Positions 14,724 to 23,587 of a stretch of DNA of 64,000 nucleotides are shown here, one piece after another. The notes under the pieces are model-generated. The model did no database searches. It worked only from the letters and a program-made list of their open reading frames with translations, and was not told where the DNA came from. The translations under genes and the position numbers were made by a program. Source of the DNA: Bacillus badius NBRC 15713 (GTDB lineage Bacteria; Bacillota; Bacilli; Bacillales; Domibacillaceae); NCBI RefSeq assembly GCF_001591605.1, contig NZ_BCVF01000016.1, forward strand, positions 1-64,000, given 5' to 3'. Position 1 is the first letter of the stretch. Each line of letters starts with the position of its first letter.

Positions 14724-15992
14724 ATGATGACAATAAAAATTGCAGTAGTTGGTTCAGCGGATTTTATCCGCACTATTTTATCAGTTGTTCCTCAGATCGG
14801 CGAGCTGGAAATCGAGCCGTATATCTATGAACGGCCGGAGGAAGCTGCCGAGCTTATCAAGTACTTGAAGCCTTGCGATGCTGTATTTTTTTCCGGGGCC
14901 CTGCCCTACTATTTTTCCAAAGATCTACACGAATCGCTGCCTATCCCTTCCCATTATCTGGAGCAGGATGAAACAGCCATTGCTACATCGCTTCTTGCTG
15001 TCATTTCTCAAAAAAACATTTCATTAGAACGGATCTCCATTGATTTAACCGAATATGTCTTTATTAAGAATGTTCTTGCGGATATTGGCGTGAAGCGTGA
15101 ACCTATTCATGTCATTGATTATGCGGATAAGCTGCCCAATAAATTTGATATAAATGATATTGTTCATTTTCATTACTCCCGCTTTAAGTCCGGAAAAATC
15201 GACCTGGCACTTACAAGCATCCATGCTGTATACAACCGGCTCCGTGAGCTTGGCGTTCCAGCCCAGCGAATGGTTGATCCAATCAAATCATTAGTGCGAG
15301 GCCTGCAAGATACGAAAGCGCAGGCAGAGCTTGTAAAAAGCCACTCGGCTACTATTGCGGCCGGCTATATTTCCTTAAAGCAGCCGGAAGAAGCACAAAC
15401 ACTGTATTTGGAGGCTTTTGCCCGGGAGATGAATGCGTCTATTCAACAATCGGCAGAGTCTGCTTTTTCATTGTACAGCACCCGCGGCGATATTGAAATC
15501 GTGATGAATAGCGATGCATTTCACGAATTTCTGCTCAAATGGGAAGAACCGGTCGCCGTAGGCTTTGGGTATGGATTTACCGCGGCCGAAGCCAGCCAAA
15601 ATGCCAAAATTGCGCGCAGTTTTGCCCTCCAGCATGATCATGAAAGCTGCGGGTATATTTTAACAGAAGAGAAGGAATTGCTCGGACCGTTTCCGAAAGA
15701 AAAGAAAACGCAGCGATTAAAAAACGATCACCCTGAGCTGCTTCGAATAGCAAAAGAAACCAAAATGAGCCCGGCAAACTTATCAAAGATCATCCAATTT
15801 AGCAAATCACGGCAATCAGTGCAATTTACAGCTGCTGATCTTTCAGCCTACCTCCAGGTTACCCGCCGTTCAACCGAACGAATCTTAAAAAAACTCGTCG
15901 ATCACGGATTTGCAAAAGTCGTTGGCGAAGAAATGACTTATCAGCAAGGCCGGCCGCGCTCCATTTATGAATTAAATATGCCGATTTACTAA
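14724..15992 (+). CDS. Transcriptional regulator with PrpR-like sensor and winged helix
   Basis: A 422-aa protein I cannot assign to a named family. Residues about 1-190 read like a periplasmic-binding-fold sensor of the PrpR_N kind (IKIAVVGSADFIRTIL, then CDAVFFSGALPYYF). Residues about 215-320 resemble a degenerate GGDEF/CdaR-like domain with GFGYGFTAAEASQNAKIARSFA. A C-terminal winged helix (about 335-415; FTAADLSAYLQVTRRSTERILKKL and QGRPRSIYEL) should bind DNA. It is divergent from the racemase gene and sits amid the racemase, acyltransferase, antiporter and amidohydrolase genes, so it probably controls all of them. The ribosome site AGGAG is five to eight bases before the tandem ATGs. 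Confidence 0.65.
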   Translation: MMTIKIAVVGSADFIRTILSVVPQIGELEIEPYIYERPEEAAELIKYLKPCDAVFFSGALPYYFSKDLHESLPIPSHYLEQDETAIATSLLAVISQKNISLERISIDLTEYVFIKNVLADIGVKREPIHVIDYADKLPNKFDINDIVHFHYSRFKSGKIDLALTSIHAVYNRLRELGVPAQRMVDPIKSLVRGLQDTKAQAELVKSHSATIAAGYISLKQPEEAQTLYLEAFAREMNASIQQSAESAFSLYSTRGDIEIVMNSDAFHEFLLKWEEPVAVGFGYGFTAAEASQNAKIARSFALQHDHESCGYILTEEKELLGPFPKEKKTQRLKNDHPELLRIAKETKMSPANLSKIIQFSKSRQSVQFTAADLSAYLQVTRRSTERILKKLVDHGFAKVVGEEMTYQQGRPRSIYELNMPIY

Positions 15993-15994
15993 TG

Positions 15995-16036
15995 AAGGAA
16001 AAGAAAAGTTCATTTCTATGAGCTTTTCTTTTCCTT
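15995..16036. terminator. Bidirectional terminator between convergent genes
   Basis: Perfect arms AAGGAAAAGAAAAG / CTTTTCTTTTCCTT with a 14-base loop. It separates the plus-strand regulator from the minus-strand antiporter gene. Confidence 0.82.
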
Positions 16037-16042
16037 TGCTTT

Positions 16043-17464
16043 TTATTGGTTAACTGCAGCTTCCTCTTGCTGCTCTAACGCCAATTTCTCCTCTGAAGTC
16101 AGCTTTGTGATTGAAAAACCGGTTAAAGCATAAATGATGGAAAGGATCGGAACAACAAAATTCAGCACCGCATAAGGAGCATATTCAAATGTATGGACTC
16201 CCAGTGTTCCTAGTATAAACACTCCGCACGTATTCCACGGAATAAATACAGAGGTTAATGTTCCTCCATCTTCAAGAGCACGGGAAAGGTTTTTCGAATG
16301 CAGCCCTTGTTCCTGATAGGCTTTTGCATACATTCTTGAAGGAATAACAATAGAAATATATTGTTCAGAGCAAGTTGCGTTTGTTGCAAAACAAGAAACA
16401 ACCGTTGATGCTACAAGGGTTTTTGCTGTTTTGGCCAGCTTTAGAATTTGTTTGACAATAGCTTCAAGCATGCCTGTGTTCTCTAAAACTCCGCCGAACG
16501 TCATGGCCACAATCGTCATCGAGACAGTATACATCATCGACTCCAAGCCGCCGCGGTTAAACAGGTTATCTACCATCTCATTCCCGGAATCAATGACGAA
16601 GCCGCTTTGCAGCGCTTGGACTGCTTCCGCAAAAGAGCCGCCTTGAATAAATACTTGAGAAGCAAAACCAAGGGAAATTCCGATAATAAGCGCAGGAATG
16701 GCAGGTACCTTTTTAGCTACTAATATAATAACAAGAAGCGGAATCAACAGTAAAAAAGGCGAAATAACGAAATTATCCTGCAGCGCTCCCATCGTTTGTT
16801 CAATATCTGCTGTATCCAGCCCGTTTTTTCCGAAATCTTTGCCTAAAAAGGCGTAGACGCCCAAAGCAATGAGCAACCCGGGAACAGTCGTGTAAAACAT
16901 ATGGCGGATATGCACAAATAAATCCGTATTCGTTAAACCAGCCGACAGGTTTGTCGTGTCTGAAAGCGGTGACATTTTATCCCCGAAATAGGCTCCTGAA
17001 ATAACAGCTCCCGCAATCATTGGTGCGGGAATTCCCATGCTGAGGCCGATCCCCATGCCGGCAACACCAATCGTTCCCATTGTCGACCATGAACTTCCGA
17101 TTGCCAAGGATACAATCGCACAAATTAAAGTAATAGATACTAAGAATAATGAAGGCGTAATAATTTTTAATCCATAATAAATCATCGTGGCGACGATGCC
17201 TCCGCCAATCCAGGCGCCAATTGTTAAGCCGACCAGTATAATAATTACAACAGCCGGCAGCGCCAGGCGGATTCCTTTGTACATCGCTTCTTCAATTTCT
17301 GACCATTTAAATCCTGAACGCCAGGCCACAAGCGCTGCTGTCGTTGTGCCGACAATCAGCGGAATGTGCGGCCCTTGCTTCAAACCTACTACAGTTATGC
17401 CCATGACAATGATCATCACAACCAGCGGAATAATAGCTACCCAAAAAGACATCTCTTTTTTCAT
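16043..17464 (-). CDS. nhaC: NhaC-family Na+/H+ antiporter
   Basis: Polytopic membrane protein of 473 aa with about eleven hydrophobic segments. Seen: the NhaC signature region ISGAYFGDKMSPLSDTTNLSAGL, LAIGSSWSTMGTIGVAGMGIG and the repeat-like CFATNATCSEQYISIVIPSRMY with FIPWNTCG. The ATG at 17464 is used because GAGGG lies upstream; 32 extra codons of the longer frame lack hydrophobic character. The family includes Na+/H+ and malate-Na+/lactate (MleN) exchangers. Placed between a racemase/acyltransferase operon and an M20 amidohydrolase, it might exchange an amino or organic acid with Na+/H+ rather than serve only pH balance. A 12-base operator core lies 49 bases before its start. Confidence 0.85.
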   Translation of the reverse strand: MKKEMSFWVAIIPLVVMIIVMGITVVGLKQGPHIPLIVGTTTAALVAWRSGFKWSEIEEAMYKGIRLALPAVVIIILVGLTIGAWIGGGIVATMIYYGLKIITPSLFLVSITLICAIVSLAIGSSWSTMGTIGVAGMGIGLSMGIPAPMIAGAVISGAYFGDKMSPLSDTTNLSAGLTNTDLFVHIRHMFYTTVPGLLIALGVYAFLGKDFGKNGLDTADIEQTMGALQDNFVISPFLLLIPLLVIILVAKKVPAIPALIIGISLGFASQVFIQGGSFAEAVQALQSGFVIDSGNEMVDNLFNRGGLESMMYTVSMTIVAMTFGGVLENTGMLEAIVKQILKLAKTAKTLVASTVVSCFATNATCSEQYISIVIPSRMYAKAYQEQGLHSKNLSRALEDGGTLTSVFIPWNTCGVFILGTLGVHTFEYAPYAVLNFVVPILSIIYALTGFSITKLTSEEKLALEQQEEAAVNQ

Positions 17465-17512
17465 TTTCTTCCCTCTATTCGTCATTTTTTGGAAAAATTT
17501 CAATTGTCGCAT

Positions 17513-17524
17513 AATAGACGCTAA
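17513..17524. promoter_or_regulatory. Second copy of the AATAGACGCTAA operator core
   Basis: Identical to the core at 14677-14688 and located in the 130-base gap between the amidohydrolase and antiporter genes. It lacks the long flanking palindrome of the first copy. Confidence 0.45.
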
Positions 17525-17593
17525 TAGGGTAATAATAACTTCTCGATGGCTGTACGTCAATTTGAATTTTTATTTTTTTGTAAAAACTTTTTC

Positions 17594-18688
17594 TTATTTA
17601 ACTCTTTTTAATGTTTCTGCTAAAATTCGTGCGCCCATCGGCAAGACCGTTCGATCAAATGTCATCTGCGGATGATGCAGGCCGGGAACTAAGCCAACGC
17701 CCGCTCCAATCATTGTTGCCTTCACTTCAGGATGCTTGGTTGTATAAAAATGAAAATCATCGCTTCCCGAAATAACGATCGGTGAAGCAGCCGCCTGGTC
17801 TCCTGCCACATGCCGGATCGCTTCTTCTGCCACAGCCGCAGCTTCAAGCGACACTTCCGCTCCTGGCGTATAATCGTACCATTCAAATTCAATGTCAATG
17901 CCATAAAGGTTTTTTAATCCTTCTATGCCTTCTGTGATGCGATCTTTAAGAACTTGCAAGACTGAATTTTTCTGCGCGCGCACATCCATGGCAAACTCAA
18001 CGCTTCCTGGAATAATATTGGCATTCTCCCCGCCAGCCATAATTTTTGTCAATTTCGCCGAATAGCTTTCAAACGGCGACAAGTAAATGGATTTAATAAA
18101 TTGATGAAGAGCTACCACAACATCAATGGCATTTTTTCCTTGATGAGGCCTTGCCCCGTGAGCATCAACCCCAAGGATTTTTCCTTCCAGAAAAATGCCG
18201 GCTCCATGATAAATCGCCGGCGCAAATTGGCCAAGCGGAAGCTCTTCGAGTGGACGCACGTGGACGCCAAACAGGTGGGTGACTCCCTCCATTGCTCCCC
18301 GTTCAATCATCGCTACTGAGCCATTTCCTTTTTCTTCAGCAGGCTGGAAAATAAAGCGCACCTTTTTATTTAACGGTTCATTTCGCAAATGAAGCAAAGC
18401 GCCGAGCACCATCGCCATATGAGCATCATGCCCGCATGAATGATTGGCCCGGAACACGCCATCTACCTCTTGCCACAATGCATCCATATCCGCACGAACC
18501 GCTACTGCTGTCTCCCCTTCTCCAATTTCGGCAATAACGCCTGTTACATCTGGAAAACGGCGGTACGGCACATTTAGCTCGTCCAAAATCCCCGCTATTT
18601 TTTCGGTCGTTCCCTTCTCCTGCCAGCTCACTTCAGGGTGCTCATGGAAATAGTTAAACCATTCCATCATTTTGTCTTCAATATTCAT
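17594..18688 (-). CDS. M20-family amidohydrolase (N-acyl-amino acid hydrolase)
   Basis: Metal-dependent amidohydrolase of 364 aa, related to hippurate/N-acyl-L-amino acid hydrolases. Seen: NHSCGHDAHMAMVLG (metal-ligand Cys/His/Asp region near residue 90), QPAEEKGNGSVAMIERG with the catalytic Glu pair, the dimerisation insert starting GAHGARPHQG, and a C-terminal SGSDDFHFY metal-ligand region. AAAGGAGAG precedes the ATG by six bases. It is the first gene of this cluster on the minus strand. Its expected role beside the racemase and GNAT is to release free L-amino acid from the N-acyl-L form, making D-to-L conversion irreversible. Other N-acyl substrates are possible. Confidence 0.82.
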   Translation of the reverse strand: MNIEDKMMEWFNYFHEHPEVSWQEKGTTEKIAGILDELNVPYRRFPDVTGVIAEIGEGETAVAVRADMDALWQEVDGVFRANHSCGHDAHMAMVLGALLHLRNEPLNKKVRFIFQPAEEKGNGSVAMIERGAMEGVTHLFGVHVRPLEELPLGQFAPAIYHGAGIFLEGKILGVDAHGARPHQGKNAIDVVVALHQFIKSIYLSPFESYSAKLTKIMAGGENANIIPGSVEFAMDVRAQKNSVLQVLKDRITEGIEGLKNLYGIDIEFEWYDYTPGAEVSLEAAAVAEEAIRHVAGDQAAASPIVISGSDDFHFYTTKHPEVKATMIGAGVGLVPGLHHPQMTFDRTVLPMGARILAETLKRVK

Positions 18689-18915
18689 GCTTCTCTCTCC
18701 TTTTTCTATCCATCGCTTCGAAATAGTTCAGTGAGCAGCTATGCTAGCATTCCTGACATTTGCTTTCCACCTTCCTATTTATCTAAATATTATCATTTTT
18801 TTAATTAGGTATCTGTACTTGCTTTTAAATTTTTTTGTCATGCAGCCGATGAACGGTTACTAGCTGACAAACTGCCAGCCTAACCCCTATGACCCACCAT
18901 CGTCTTTAAATAAGC

Positions 18916-18952
18916 CAGCCGCCGCGTTTATACACTAACGCGACGGCGGCTG
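18916..18952. terminator. GC-rich hairpin downstream of asnB
   Basis: Arms CAGCCGCCGCGT / ACGCGACGGCGGCTG with one bulge, very stable, but without a clear T run on either strand. It lies 10 bases after the asnB stop. Confidence 0.6.
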
Positions 18953-18961
18953 TTCTGTTGA

Positions 18962-20812
18962 TTAATTATCCACGATATTAATATTGTAGTGCTCCAGCCA
19001 GCCATTTATTTGGACAAGATGCGCGATAAGCTGAGGGCCTGTCATCAGCTGGCCAAACCAAGGTGCTTTAAAAGAGGAGCCGTTAGAATTAATAATATCT
19101 GTGACTTTTGTTTTTGACAGTATTTCAAGAATAGGAGAGGAGGGTTTATCAATGATATCCGTCAACTGTTTCGTGACGCGTGCGGTGTATTCTGGGTGAT
19201 AGGTTTTCGGATAAGGGCTTTTTTTCCGGTAAAGCACATCATTAGGCAAAACCCCTTCTAAAGCGAGGCGCAAAATCCCTTTCTCCCTTCCGTTCAGCAT
19301 TTTCATATCCCATGGAATATTCCAGGCGTACTCTACAAGCCGGTGATCAGCGAATGGAACGCGAACCTCTAAGCTTGCCCCCATGCTCATGCGGTCTTTG
19401 CGCTCAAGGAGTGTCGTCATAAACCATGTCATGTTCAAATAAAACATTTCCCGGCGACGGGCCTCCAGCGGACTTTCCCCATCTAACCGGGGCGTTTCCT
19501 GAATAGTCTCTTCGTACCGGTCTCTTACATATCGCTTAAGATCGAGCCGTTTCTGCCAATGCGGAAGCAGCAGCCGCTGCCTTTCTTCCTGGGATTTCAT
19601 CCATGGAAAGCTGTCATCATTCAACAGCTCCTCTCTATAAAACCACGGGTAGCCTCCAAAGATTTCGTCGGCGCATTCGCCAGATAGAGCAACGGTAAAG
19701 TTCGGTTTGATCTGTTCACAAAACCATAACAAAGAAGAATCCACATCCGCCATTCCCGGCAAATCTCTTGCTTTCACAGCATCCGTTAAATAATCAGCCA
19801 GCTGATCATTTTGAATAACAGCAGCATGGTGAACTGTTCCTAAATGCTGCTGCATTTTTTCAATCCACGGTCTATCTTCATCCGGCTGAAATGTGCTTGA
19901 TTGGAAGTACTGGCGGTTATGAATGTAATCAATAGAATACGTATGAAGCGGACCATGGCCTTCTTCTCTAAAAAAGTCGGCGGCAAACTGGCTGATCGCG
20001 CTTGAATCCACTCCTCCTGATAAAAACGTGCAAACCGGCACATCAGCTGTCAGTTGCCGCCGGACTGCATCTTCCATAAGAAACCTGACTTGCTCTGCCG
20101 TTTCCTTTAATGATTGGTTATGTTCTTTGCTAACGACATTCCAATATCTCCAAATCTTCAGTCCGTTTCGGCAATAGCTGAGTGCATGGGCGGGCCTCAA
20201 TTCTTTTATGCCGCGAAAAATTCCGTGACCCGGCGTGTGGGATGGGCCTAACCCAAGCACCTCCTGAAGCCCTTCTCTTCCTATCTCACTTTTAACAGCC
20301 GGATGGGACAGGATCGCTTTCAACTCTGAGCCGAATACCAGCGAGCCGCCCCCTTCTTTATAAAAGAGCGGCTTTACGCCTACACGATCCCTTGCCATAA
20401 AAAGCCGCTCCTTGTTCTCATCCCAGACAGCAAATGCAAAAATGCCATTTAAATGATCAACGCATTTTTCGCCCCATTCTATATAAGCTGTCAGCAATAC
20501 TTCCGTGTCAGAACGAGAACGAAAAGCATGCCCTGCCTTTAATAATTCTTGGCGAAGCTCTTCGGTATTGTAGAGCTCTCCGTTATAAACGATTGTGTAA
20601 TGGTGTTTGTTGACTGTCTTTTTCATCGGCTGGATTCCGCCGGCAGGATCGACTACAATGAGCCGAGTGTGTCCAAACGAGACATGCCGGCTGCTCCAAA
20701 TATTCGAAGCGTCCGGACCGCGCTTCGCCAGCGTCTGTGTCATTTTTTCCACAATGAACGCCTGAGTTGTCAAATCCTGATGCCAATTAACCCAACCTGT
20801 TATTCCACACAC
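18962..20812 (-). CDS. asnB: Asparagine synthetase, glutamine-hydrolysing
   Basis: A 616-aa class B asparagine synthetase that makes asparagine from aspartate, glutamine and ATP. Seen: Cys2 nucleophile after the start (MCGITGW), glutaminase motifs RGPDAS and YNGELYN, and the synthetase ATP pyrophosphatase loop FLSGGVDSSAI at about residue 265, then SGECADEIFGGY. It begins with GTG, with AGGAAAG upstream. Length and organisation match Bacillus AsnO/AsnB. It lies 75 bases downstream of glnA on the same strand, so glutamine made by GlnA could feed it directly. AsnO in B. subtilis is sporulation-linked, but I see no clear sporulation promoter here. Confidence 0.93.
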   Translation of the reverse strand: MCGITGWVNWHQDLTTQAFIVEKMTQTLAKRGPDASNIWSSRHVSFGHTRLIVVDPAGGIQPMKKTVNKHHYTIVYNGELYNTEELRQELLKAGHAFRSRSDTEVLLTAYIEWGEKCVDHLNGIFAFAVWDENKERLFMARDRVGVKPLFYKEGGGSLVFGSELKAILSHPAVKSEIGREGLQEVLGLGPSHTPGHGIFRGIKELRPAHALSYCRNGLKIWRYWNVVSKEHNQSLKETAEQVRFLMEDAVRRQLTADVPVCTFLSGGVDSSAISQFAADFFREEGHGPLHTYSIDYIHNRQYFQSSTFQPDEDRPWIEKMQQHLGTVHHAAVIQNDQLADYLTDAVKARDLPGMADVDSSLLWFCEQIKPNFTVALSGECADEIFGGYPWFYREELLNDDSFPWMKSQEERQRLLLPHWQKRLDLKRYVRDRYEETIQETPRLDGESPLEARRREMFYLNMTWFMTTLLERKDRMSMGASLEVRVPFADHRLVEYAWNIPWDMKMLNGREKGILRLALEGVLPNDVLYRKKSPYPKTYHPEYTARVTKQLTDIIDKPSSPILEILSKTKVTDIINSNGSSFKAPWFGQLMTGPQLIAHLVQINGWLEHYNINIVDN

Positions 20813-20887
20813 TCGCTATCACTCTTTCCTGTTAGATTTTCGGGGCCGCTCCGGCCTTTTTATTCATCAGCAGAACAACAATGCCCT

Positions 20888-22222
20888 TTAGTATTGTGTG
20901 ATATACTGCTCGCGCTCCCACGGGTGAACTTGCGTGCGGAATAAATCCCATTCAATTACCTTGGCTTCAATAAAATGTTCGCATAAGTGCGGACCTAGAG
21001 CCTGAGTCATCACCTCGTCTTTCTGGAAATTTTTGATCGCCTGAGCAAGAGTCGGCGGCAAATCCACAATGTTGCTTTCTTCCCGCTCTTTTTTAGACAT
21101 CGCATAAATATTTTGATCCACCGCAGCAGGCGGCGTTAATTGATTTTTGATGCCATCTAGTCCGGCTGCCAGCTGCACAGCCATGGCTAAATAGGGATTG
21201 GCCGAAGGATCAACACTGCGCACCTCCACACGTGTGCTAAGCCCCCGCGAAGCCGGAATGCGGATCAGCGGGCTCCTATTCCTGGCAGACCAGGCTACAT
21301 AACAAGGAGCTTCATATCCAGGAACTAATCTTTTATAAGAATTGACTGTCGGATTGGTGATCGCCGTGAAATTAGGAGCATGCTTCAAAATACCGGCGAC
21401 AAACTGTCGAGCTGTATCACTTAGTTCAAGGTCACCCTCTTTGTCATAAAAAACATTTTCGCCGTCTCTGAACAAAGATAAGTTGCAATGCATGCCGGAG
21501 CCGTTTACTCCGTACAAAGGCTTTGGCATAAATGTCGCATGCAAGCCGTGCTTGCGGGCAATCGTCTTTACGACTAATTTAAACGTCTGAATGTCATCAC
21601 ACGCCTTCACAGCATCTGTATATTTAAAATCAATCTCGTGCTGGCCGGGTGCTACTTCATGGTGGGAAGCTTCAATTTCAAATCCCATCTCTTCTAATTC
21701 CAGCACAATATCGCGCCGGCAGTTCTCCCCCAGATCTGTAGGAGCAAGATCAAAATAACCGCCGCTGTCATTTAATTCGAGAGTTACTCCTCCTTTCTCA
21801 TCTAGTTTGAACAAAAAGAATTCAGGCTCAGGTCCGACATTAAAATCAGTAAACCCCATTGCCTTCATTTCATTTAATATCCGCTTTAAATTGCTGCGGG
21901 GATCTCCCTCAAAAGGTGTTCCATCCGGATGATAAATATCACAGATCAATCTGGCAACTTTCCCTTTTTCAGCTGTCCAAGGGAATATAACAAACGTATC
22001 CAGGTCAGGATATAAATACATATCCGACTCTTCAATGCGGACAAATCCTTCAATGGAAGAGCCATCAAACATCATTTTGTTGCTTAATGCTTTCTCCAAT
22101 TGAGAAGAAGGAATTTCTACATTTTTGATCGTTCCTAAAATATCCGTGAATTGCAGCCGGATGAATGTCACATTCTCTTCTTGAACTAATTTAGAAATCT
22201 CTTCTCGGCTAAATTTCACCAT
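20888..22222 (-). CDS. glnA: Glutamine synthetase, type I
   Basis: A 444-aa GSI-alpha enzyme forming glutamine from glutamate and ammonia. Seen: the beta-grasp N-terminus with DGSSIEGF and the catalytic-domain motifs [50 protein letters not shown] and [21 protein letters not shown]. The length is exactly that of B. subtilis GlnA. The usual upstream partner glnR is absent, and no clear TGTNAN7TNACA GlnR/TnrA box was found, so this may be a second glutamine synthetase of the strain. AGGGGAG is six bases before the ATG. Downstream asnB is probably co-transcribed. Confidence 0.95.
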   Translation of the reverse strand: MVKFSREEISKLVQEENVTFIRLQFTDILGTIKNVEIPSSQLEKALSNKMMFDGSSIEGFVRIEESDMYLYPDLDTFVIFPWTAEKGKVARLICDIYHPDGTPFEGDPRSNLKRILNEMKAMGFTDFNVGPEPEFFLFKLDEKGGVTLELNDSGGYFDLAPTDLGENCRRDIVLELEEMGFEIEASHHEVAPGQHEIDFKYTDAVKACDDIQTFKLVVKTIARKHGLHATFMPKPLYGVNGSGMHCNLSLFRDGENVFYDKEGDLELSDTARQFVAGILKHAPNFTAITNPTVNSYKRLVPGYEAPCYVAWSARNRSPLIRIPASRGLSTRVEVRSVDPSANPYLAMAVQLAAGLDGIKNQLTPPAAVDQNIYAMSKKEREESNIVDLPPTLAQAIKNFQKDEVMTQALGPHLCEHFIEAKVIEWDLFRTQVHPWEREQYITQY

Positions 22223-22437
22223 ATCCTTCTCCCCTTATATTCATTTTTCATTTATAAAAGTACTGTCTCTCCCATGAAGCAATCAGGATTCTCACGCTGA
22301 AAACATCTCCGCTTCTTTACTATTATTATTTAACATGCGATGATATTTTGTTCGTTTTCAGTCTTCTGCAGCAAAAAATCTATCCCAACACCCCATGCTC
22401 AGTTGTGAACAAGCTTTCTGAAAAAACTGATGCAAAA

Positions 22438-22466
22438 GGCAAACCACCATTCCCGTGGTGTTTGCC
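22438..22466 (-). terminator. Hairpin in the glnA upstream region
   Basis: Arms GGCAAACCACCA / TGGTGTTTGCC; on the minus strand the stem is followed by TTTT. No minus-strand gene lies upstream within reach, so it may be a leader attenuator for glnA or a stabilising element. It is about 215 bases from the glnA start. Confidence 0.5.
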
Positions 22467-22487
22467 GATATTTATTATATGTGCGCA

Positions 22488-22523
22488 AAATAAATCCGAA
22501 TAATATATTGTTCAGATTTATTT
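22488..22523. repeat. Inverted repeat in the divergent glnA/22653 intergenic region
   Basis: Thirteen-base arms AAATAAATCCGAA / TTCAGATTTATTT match at 12 positions around a 10-base spacer. It could be an operator or RNA hairpin; no known nitrogen-regulator consensus is matched. Confidence 0.5.
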
Positions 22524-22652
22524 CATCTATTTTTGATATCGCTTCAGAGGCTACAATAAAAAATAACCTATTTTTATAAACAGAAAGATTAATTTTCTGA
22601 TAATCTAGCTTAAAAAAGGGAATAAGAGTAAAAAAACAAGAAGGAGTGAATG

Positions 22653-23048
22653 ATGATGAGGAAAAATAAACTCATTCAAAAAGCCAAGAAAACAGTCAGC
22701 CACGCAGCTGATTATGTAAAAGAAAAAGCGAAGGAACTAGCCAATCCGCCTTCCACTTCGGTTCCTAAGCTGGAAAGGTATATTGAGAGCCATCCTGAAA
22801 CGAATGTGACTAAACAAACTTGGCTTGGGATCACGTTTCGGTTTTACTATTTAGAAGAAGATGAAGCTTCCTATTATATGGAAAGAAAAGGCCCCTATCT
22901 TTTACAGCTGGATGCCTATGATAATGAGGGAAAAGAGCTTATCGCTTACCGTTCCTATAAAGACCGGCGCAAGCTGCATGACACCATGCCCTCCCTTTCA
23001 CAAATCCTCCGCTCTAAGCACCGCAAAAAAGCCGGCTCATTTGCATAA
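22653..23048 (+). CDS. Small basic protein of unknown function
   Basis: About 131 aa, not recognised. The N-terminus is lysine-rich (KLIQKAKKTVSHAADYVKEKAKELA), a predicted amphipathic helix; the middle (LGITFRFYYLEEDEASYYMERKGPYLLQLDAYD) is rich in aromatic and acidic residues, like a small beta-sheet; the C-terminus is basic (RSKHRKKAG). There is no signal peptide or membrane segment. Three consecutive ATGs follow AAGGAG; the second (22653) has the best six-base spacing. The terminator at 23025-23063 overlaps its last codons. It is divergent from glnA and stands alone. Confidence 0.65.
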   Translation: MMRKNKLIQKAKKTVSHAADYVKEKAKELANPPSTSVPKLERYIESHPETNVTKQTWLGITFRFYYLEEDEASYYMERKGPYLLQLDAYDNEGKELIAYRSYKDRRKLHDTMPSLSQILRSKHRKKAGSFA

Positions 23049-23063
23049 TGAGCCGGCTTTTTT
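23025..23063. terminator. Bidirectional terminator overlapping a stop codon
   Basis: Perfect 16-base arms AAAAAAGCCGGCTCAT / ATGAGCCGGCTTTTTT with a seven-base loop. It ends both the plus-strand small gene and, from the other side, the rhodanese-like gene. Confidence 0.92.
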
Positions 23064-23103
23064 GCCGTTGCAAGAAAACAGGTTTTGCTGTTTTGCCAGT
23101 GAT

Positions 23104-23451
23104 TTATGCGGATGCCGGTGAATAAACTGCTTCCTTCTTGCAGCAGTAGCCTTTCACTTTGAATCCGTATTTCTTCAATTGCCGGATGCTTAAATTACGA
23201 AGCACTTTGTCTGAGACAATCACAATCACTTCTTTGTCGGCAATTTCGTTATGCTGCCTTGCTAAGTACGGCAATGGAATGTGAATCGCCGACGAAACTG
23301 GATTGCGGTTTGCTTCATGAAAATCACGGACATCCACCAATTGAACATCTTCGTTTTGATTACATTGAATTTCTTCTGCTCCGACAACCGGAACATAACG
23401 TTTATAAAGTACAGGCAGCATCAGCAATAGAATTATGCCCACTAGAAACAC
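23104..23451 (-). CDS. Membrane-anchored rhodanese-like protein lacking the active cysteine
   Basis: About 115 aa. A hydrophobic N-terminal anchor (FLVGIILLLMLPVLY) precedes a rhodanese fold with VQLVDVRDFHEANRNPVSSAIHIPLPYL. Where active rhodaneses carry C-x-x-G-x-R after the VIVI strand, this protein reads VSDKVLRNLS: no cysteine. Sulfurtransferase activity is therefore unlikely and a binding role more so. Two cysteines occur later (GYCCKKE). The GTG start (23451) has GGAGGG seven bases upstream; an earlier TTG overlaps the ribosome site. Confidence 0.75.
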   Translation of the reverse strand: MFLVGIILLLMLPVLYKRYVPVVGAEEIQCNQNEDVQLVDVRDFHEANRNPVSSAIHIPLPYLARQHNEIADKEVIVIVSDKVLRNLSIRQLKKYGFKVKGYCCKKEAVYSPASA

Positions 23452-23587
23452 GATCAGTCCCTCCAACTCAAATCAGGCGTATATTTTAACAAATAAAGAA
23501 AGGAAGGAGCACCTGAAATACCCCTGTATGTATAGTAAACCAAACGAAACCGCGAGTCAAGATTTTCCGCTTGATCCTGCGGCAAGA

